From Pseudorhodoplanes sp049324435 (GTDB lineage Bacteria > Pseudomonadota > Alphaproteobacteria > Rhizobiales > Xanthobacteraceae): a stretch of 64,000 bases of DNA. Both the position numbers and the translations under genes were made by a program. The stretch covers positions 1 to 64,000 of the forward strand of contig JBMOOQ010000018.1 of assembly GCA_049324435.1 (NCBI GenBank), given 5' to 3'. The notes beneath the pieces are model-generated. The model saw only the letters and a program-made list of their open reading frames with translations. It ran no database searches and had not been told where the DNA came from. Numbering within the stretch: position 1 is the stretch's first letter; every line of letters starts with the position of its first letter. This document shows positions 63,167 to 64,000 of the stretch, piece by piece.

Positions 63167-63521
63167 AACTGCAAAATCGCTGACACCGCAAAATAAAGGG
63201 GGCGACCAATTGGGCCGCCCCAAGTTTGTTACGCCACGCGGGAGGAACCTCTGCGGGATCGGCCCCCTCTACCGCCGGCCCCGCGTGACCGAATCAAACG
63301 GATATTCAAGGCAAGGATGCCTGAAAAATCGGCGGCGTCACCCATATTGTCCTACCGGGACTGTGGATTGCCTAAAATCGTTGCCGAGAGTCCACACCGC
63401 TTGCGACGAATGGGATCGCCGGGTGGGTCACACAGCTTGAAGGGCAGGGCGCTCGATAACCGGAAACGACATCGCCGGGCAGGGCGCCCGGCGATGTCCA
63501 GTTTACGCCGATCGGATCGCG
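63167..63521. other. Intergenic region between DUF3551 gene and deacetylase gene
   Basis: A 355-base gap between converging genes. It holds a GGGGCG/CGCCCC hairpin (about 63199-63221), a weak terminator for the DUF3551 transcript, and a strong hairpin near the right end described separately. Short open frames in between lack any gene-like features. Confidence 0.5.
63468..63498 (-). terminator. Terminator hairpin for the deacetylase gene
   Basis: A perfect 13-bp stem (GACATCGCCGGGC with its complement) and a 5-base loop, followed on the minus strand by GTTTCC. It lies about 23 bases after the deacetylase stop codon. Confidence 0.65.
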
Positions 63522-64000
63522 TTATTCGACGGTGCGGACCACGCTTGCCGTGGGGCGCTGATCGACCGTTGGAAGCTTGGCTTCCTTCTTGATCATTTCG
63601 TCGTATTTGGCGATGGACTGGACCGTGCCCTTCGCCCGCATGTGGACGATTTTGTAACCGCCATCCTTGAGCTGCTTCAGCAGCTCCGGCACGGCCTCGG
63701 CGGTGTGAGTCTGGAAATCGTGCATCAGGACGATGCCCTTGCCGTGCTTCTTCAGCTTGGCCATGACCGCGTTGACGACCTGCTCCGGACGCCGTGCCTT
63801 GAAGTCGAACGAATCCATGTCGGTCGAGAAGATCGCGATATTACGCTCGCCGAGATAGGTCACCAGTTCTGGCGGATGCTGCAGGGCGACGAACCGGAAG
63901 AAGGGCGCAGCCTGGCCGCCGAGCGAGGCGTTGATGGCGCTGATGCCCTTCTCGATCTCTTCCTTGGCCTGTTCGGGCGTGATGTTCTTGCGACCGAGGT
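63522..64000 (-). CDS. Polysaccharide deacetylase (NodB-domain) protein, C-terminal part
   Basis: The frame is open from the window edge to the stop at 63522, about 158 codons, and its start is outside the window. Visible features are PFFRFVALQHPPEL, IAIFSTDMDSFDFK (conserved Asp-rich turn), and GIVLMHDFQTHTAEAVPELL, the LxHD motif of family 4 carbohydrate esterases/NodB proteins. The remaining N-terminal metal-binding motifs (TFDD and HxxxH) would lie beyond the edge. It probably removes acyl groups from a cell-surface or cell-wall polysaccharide. The last 20 residues are polar and variable. Confidence 0.85.
   Translation of the reverse strand, partial: LGRKNITPEQAKEEIEKGISAINASLGGQAAPFFRFVALQHPPELVTYLGERNIAIFSTDMDSFDFKARRPEQVVNAVMAKLKKHGKGIVLMHDFQTHTAEAVPELLKQLKDGGYKIVHMRAKGTVQSIAKYDEMIKKEAKLPTVDQRPTASVVRTVE

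Noticed and set aside
1..64000. tRNA, rRNA, CRISPR array, integrase or IS element
   Set aside because: Intergenic stretches were scanned by eye for cloverleaf arms, regular spaced repeats and transposase motifs; none was convincing.

Overview
The window is a GC-rich (roughly 62% by eye) chromosomal segment of an alphaproteobacterium. It looks like Hyphomicrobiales and close to the Bradyrhizobium/Rhodopseudomonas/Xanthobacteraceae group. This is inferred from gene order (rpsF-rpsR-DUF2232-rplI, fabD-fabG-acpP-fabF-mltG-yicC-gmk, lptF-lptG-lptD-surA-pdxA-rsmA, ppk-ppx and an HdaA-type gene), from Gly/Arg- and Ala-rich tails on S6 and L9, and from a DUF3551 protein. No rRNA, tRNA, CRISPR, prophage, transposase or integrase was found. 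It is mostly core housekeeping DNA with small accessory islands.

Layout: 1-0.5 kb is a 5' fragment of a cyclopropane-fatty-acid synthase gene that stops abruptly. 0.9-1.5 kb encodes an exported single-haem protein. 1.6-4.0 kb (minus) is the S6/S18/L9 ribosomal operon with a membrane protein inside it. 4.4-11.1 kb (plus) covers fatty-acid synthesis, MltG, YicC and guanylate kinase. 11.1-18.8 kb (minus) covers LPS export and outer-membrane assembly (LptF, LptG, LptD, SurA) with PdxA and RsmA. 19.3-24.7 kb (plus) has leucyl aminopeptidase, an S10-type peptidase, Pol III chi, a lipoprotein and an orphan Bug-type binding protein. 24.8-26.7 kb (minus) is an ABC-F ATPase.

26.9-31 kb is accessory: a 16-codon lysine-rich micro-gene with a hairpin behind it, an exported amidohydrolase, a Tat-exported cyclase-family hydrolase, and two tiny exported proteins (His-rich and Tyr-rich). 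31.2-38 kb holds ndk, a TerC-family transporter behind a strongly structured leader, a molybdopterin oxidoreductase, a P-type ATPase with an in-frame amber codon near its N-terminus, and a cold-shock protein.

38-46.2 kb holds purN/purM (minus), then a phosphatidyltransferase, PerM-like permease, HdaA, ppk and ppx (plus). 46.2-52.2 kb (minus) holds an HpaD-like extradiol dioxygenase, oligopeptidase B, RNase D and a ThDP enzyme. 52.3-57.5 kb (plus) holds aspS, maeB and pirin. 57.5-59.7 kb (minus) has a class III nucleotide cyclase and an exported amidohydrolase. 59.8-63.2 kb (plus) has a CSS-EAL phosphodiesterase and four small exported or membrane proteins. The right edge carries the 3' part of a polysaccharide deacetylase gene (minus).

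The items most worth following up are the RBS-sequestering structured leader before the TerC gene, the TGG-to-TAG-like lesion in the P-type ATPase, the lysine-only micro-gene, the truncated cfa gene and a perfect 18-bp palindrome before the Bug gene. I did not find a convincing new multi-gene system. Start codons were chosen by ribosome-binding site, family N-terminus and neighbour overlap; several differ from the longest open frame.
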